Below are positions 29,871 to 31,804 of a DNA stretch of 31,804 nt, in pieces. Each line of letters opens with the position of its first letter. Positions within the stretch are counted from its first letter, which is position 1. The DNA is taken from assembly GCA_016098155.1 (NCBI GenBank), contig JAAAJB010000420.1, forward strand, positions 1-31,804. Reading direction: 5' to 3'. A program made the position numbers and the translations under genes. The notes under the pieces were generated by a model that was not told where the DNA came from, made no database searches, and saw only the letters and a list, made by a program, of their open reading frames with translations. This DNA comes from Actinomortierella ambigua. Taxonomy: Eukaryota; Mortierellomycota; Mortierellomycetes; Mortierellales; Mortierellaceae.

Positions 29871-30229
29871 TGGTGAGCCAGTTGGATCGGAATAAGACAA
29901 GAAGGTGAAAATGAGGGCGAGCGAAACAAAACAAAAACTTACGGCGATCCAAAGCCCTGGCGCTCGAGCATGGCATCTCGACGAGTGATAAAGGTCTGGT
30001 ACAGCTTCTCTGAACGTCTCAAAGCCTCGGACACGCTTGGGCGTGTGTGTGCTTTGCCGACGGGTGTTTCGCCCGACAAGACGACGGGCCGTTGGATGCA
30101 TTGCGGTTGATACTTGTTGATATCCTCCTGGTACAAATTGTAATAGAGCCAAAAGAAGACTATGACGATGACTAACGGCACGATGCCTCGCCGAGCGTAA
30201 AAGATGGAGCCTTCCAATAATGATGCCAT
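28954..30229 (-). CDS. Membrane-anchored METTL24/Methyltransf_22-like protein
   Basis: Exon 1 is 30229-29943, intron 29942-29815, exon 2 is 29814-29546, intron 29545-29394, exon 3 is 29393-28954; 331 aa, all GT-AG and in frame. Residues about 15-33 (GIVPLVIVIVFFWLYYNLY) form one hydrophobic segment near the N-terminus, suggesting a type II membrane protein of the secretory pathway. VADGGKWVCGF, CIVYSLGVNDDSTFEDEF and CEIYAFDASVDG match the Methyltransf_22 domain order. VLKIDIEGGEYDTL is the usual acidic motif after the second half of the Rossmann fold, followed by LQLEMHLF. The end GKHRLIRD is compact. The substrate is not known from sequence. Intron 1 carries a GA/CT microsatellite near its acceptor. 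Single-copy, outside the duplicated array. Family call likely; biochemical role inferred. Confidence 0.87.
29828..29868. repeat. GA microsatellite in intron 1 of the methyltransferase-like gene
   Basis: Almost uninterrupted GA units. Read on the gene strand it is a CT tract just before the acceptor (tatatag), so it may serve as the polypyrimidine tract. Confidence 0.93.
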
Positions 30230-31484
30230 GAACTTGTGATGATGTCGATGAATGAGATGAAGAAAAAGAAGAAGAAGTAGAAAAAAAGCATGTACTACGT
30301 AGCAGCCAGAAAAGAAGGTATCTTTCTGGGATATGCGTGCGTTGCAGTGCCACTCCCACTCTTTTCACATTCCCTCAGAATTTCTTGTCAAATACAAAAA
30401 TCGAAATAGGTCCCTGGTGCTGAACCCATTTGATATCGGCTGAAAAGCATCTTGTCGGGCAGCTTTAATTTTTGCGCGGGCGGACATGGGCTGTGGTTGC
30501 TGTTTTTTTTACAATACACCAAGGTGCAGTTTAACAGCAACGACGACAGGTAGGAATTTAGCGTGATTTTTTTACCATTCGACCTTGACACAACTCAAAC
30601 TCAAATTGAATTTAGGCTCAGCTGGGGTCAGTTTTCATGAGACGCCCACACTACTTCTCCAATGGAAATAGAGATAGGGCTTTCCAAAGTTCAGCCCACC
30701 AGCAGGCAAGACGAAGAATATTCCCTTTGCTGCTGTGGGTTCTGTGAAGCGGGAAAGCGCACAACAGCCCACTTTTTCCACCATGTAATCTTCAGGCCTG
30801 CATTCGAGAATTTGAACACTCAGCTATCACAACGGGAAAAGCGGTCACCACCTCATGCAGAGAGAACCAGCATGGTCTGTTTGGAGAGGGGGGGGGGAGG
30901 GCTGGCTAACCCCAGGCTCGACAGGCTCGACGAAAGGTAAGTATCCTTGTCCTCGCCTAATGTGATTGTTACGTGTATAGTAGTGCAAGGGGTGGGGGGA
31001 TCAGGATCATTTTTTTTTCGCCTTCGAAGTGGAGGAGGGGAGGGGTGTTTGGAGCACGACATCAGAATCAAATGCAGATGCTGTGTGAAGCCGACAAAAA
31101 GGGAGCGCATGACCGGGCTTGCCAGTCAAAGATGGCCAGTCAGGACGGTCTTCATCCCAGCTCGCGACATCTATTCGCCGAAATCACGCTGAAGTGGAGC
31201 CGCAGCTCTACCGTCTCGTGACTGACTCTTCCACTTCTCTCTACTGCTGCCGATAAGACGCCTGAGAACTAAAAAAAATGTCTCTGGAAGGAGGTGGGGT
31301 CTCTTTTATGTTGAAGAAGAGCGTCGAAGAATGAAAATGCAAGATGAAAAAAATGTGTGGTTGCGTGTATGTGTGGGTGTGTGGGTGTAGGTCGGAGGGC
31401 GTACATGAGCCTAGCCTAAGGGATGAGGGGTCCTCAGGAAGGAAAGCGTAACAAAGTGAAAAGGTTGAGTAGATAACAGGCACT
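30230..31484. other. Intergenic stretch
   Basis: Upstream region of the methyltransferase-like gene and downstream region of the next one. No TATA box was clearly identified for 30229. Small open frames (for example 30662-30940) show no family resemblance. It has homopolymer runs (poly-G near 30888-30896) and a CA/TG-rich tract around 31365-31390. Confidence 0.5.
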
Positions 31485-31648
31485 CTAAGAGATTTCGCCT
31501 TTGTTGATGGATCGACATCGGACGAGACCGCGCACTGTCTTAAATGGCGAACCCTTGTAAAAGGCAATGCCATCCTGGACACTGAAATGGACTTGTGTCT
31601 TCTCAAACCACTTGCGCTTCGGCGTCAGCACCGGCACTGGCAAAGTAT
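31485..31648 (-). CDS. Last exon of an unrecognised gene (partial)
   Basis: A minus-strand exon following a cttttttag acceptor (intron bases 31650-31649). It encodes 53 residues after a split codon, including PVLTPKRKWFEKTQVHF, VQDGIAFYKGSPF and VRCRSINKGEIS, then TAG at 31487-31485. The peptide looks globular and not low-complexity, unlike nearby frames. The rest of the gene lies to the right, beyond an intron that reaches the window edge. I do not recognise the family. Confidence 0.5.
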
Positions 31649-31756
31649 CTAAAAAAAGATGAAAGAGATGATGAAAAAAAAGTAAGAAGGTGAGGAAAGG
31701 AAATGAAAGGAAATGAAGTTAGAACAACCACAAAATCAACCAGGCAAGGAGAGAAC

Positions 31757-31804
31757 ACACACACAGAGAGATAGACAGAAAGAGAGAGCGCGCGCGATAG
31801 AGAG
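31757..31804. repeat. Mixed CA/GA/CG simple repeat at the window edge
   Basis: Short runs of ac, ag and cg dinucleotides, probably inside the intron of the partial right-hand gene. Confidence 0.8.

Noticed and set aside
1..31804. tRNA genes, rRNA, CRISPR arrays, bacterial promoters or phage genes
   Set aside because: Scanned by eye for tRNA B-box-like words, regular spaced repeats and bacterial signals; the only regular repeats are microsatellites and the coding 33-bp minisatellite. A covariance-model scan would settle tRNAs.

Overview
The window reads as nuclear DNA of a filamentous, early-diverging fungus. The Mucoromycota type (Mucorales or Mortierellales) is an inference from an expanded family of secreted CotH-like proteins and a Helitron remnant. 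Genes have short GT-AG introns and TATA boxes, and are separated by long non-coding stretches with many simple repeats. Nothing looks bacterial: no operons, no Shine-Dalgarno sites, no CRISPR.

Layout. (1) Positions 1 to about 27,800 are a segmental duplication array built around four CotH-family genes, all on the minus strand: A 1787-3911, B 11650-13833, C 16290-18360, D 22354-24946. Each has a 58-nt first exon that encodes exactly a signal peptide, a phase-1 intron (445 nt in A, C and D; 582 nt in B) and one large second exon. A TATAAAAGA box lies 82-83 nt upstream of each ATG. Three of the four genes have, beyond their 3' end, a copy of the 3' part of a plus-strand cullin-3 gene: 1-654, 9293-10612 and 21178-21928. 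Copy 1 may be the true end of an intact CUL3 that begins left of the window. Copies 2 and 3 are broken.

(2) Between units A and B lie a single-exon gene of unknown function (7226-8029, minus) and a wrecked subtilisin-like protease gene (8642-9288) that runs directly into the second cullin fragment. (3) Between units B and C lies a decayed Helitron helicase (about 14835-15660, plus). A hairpin resembling a Helitron 3' end sits at 15943-15961, immediately before the point where homology of unit C to unit B starts. (4) Unit D has grown a block of fourteen 11-residue repeats in its CotH protein, seven acidic/Thr-rich ones followed by basic Cys-rich ones. (5) From about 27,800 onward the array ends. 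A three-exon minus-strand gene for a membrane-anchored METTL24/Methyltransf_22-like protein follows (28954-30229), then the last exon of an unrecognised minus-strand gene (31485-31648).

Together this is a rapidly evolving multigene locus for secreted CotH proteins. Copies have spread with pieces of neighbouring genes attached, have exchanged segments with one another, and have collected small insertions: a foldback element next to A, a short A-tailed insert in the intron of B, and a minisatellite in D. All family calls come from reading motifs by eye; no database search was run.
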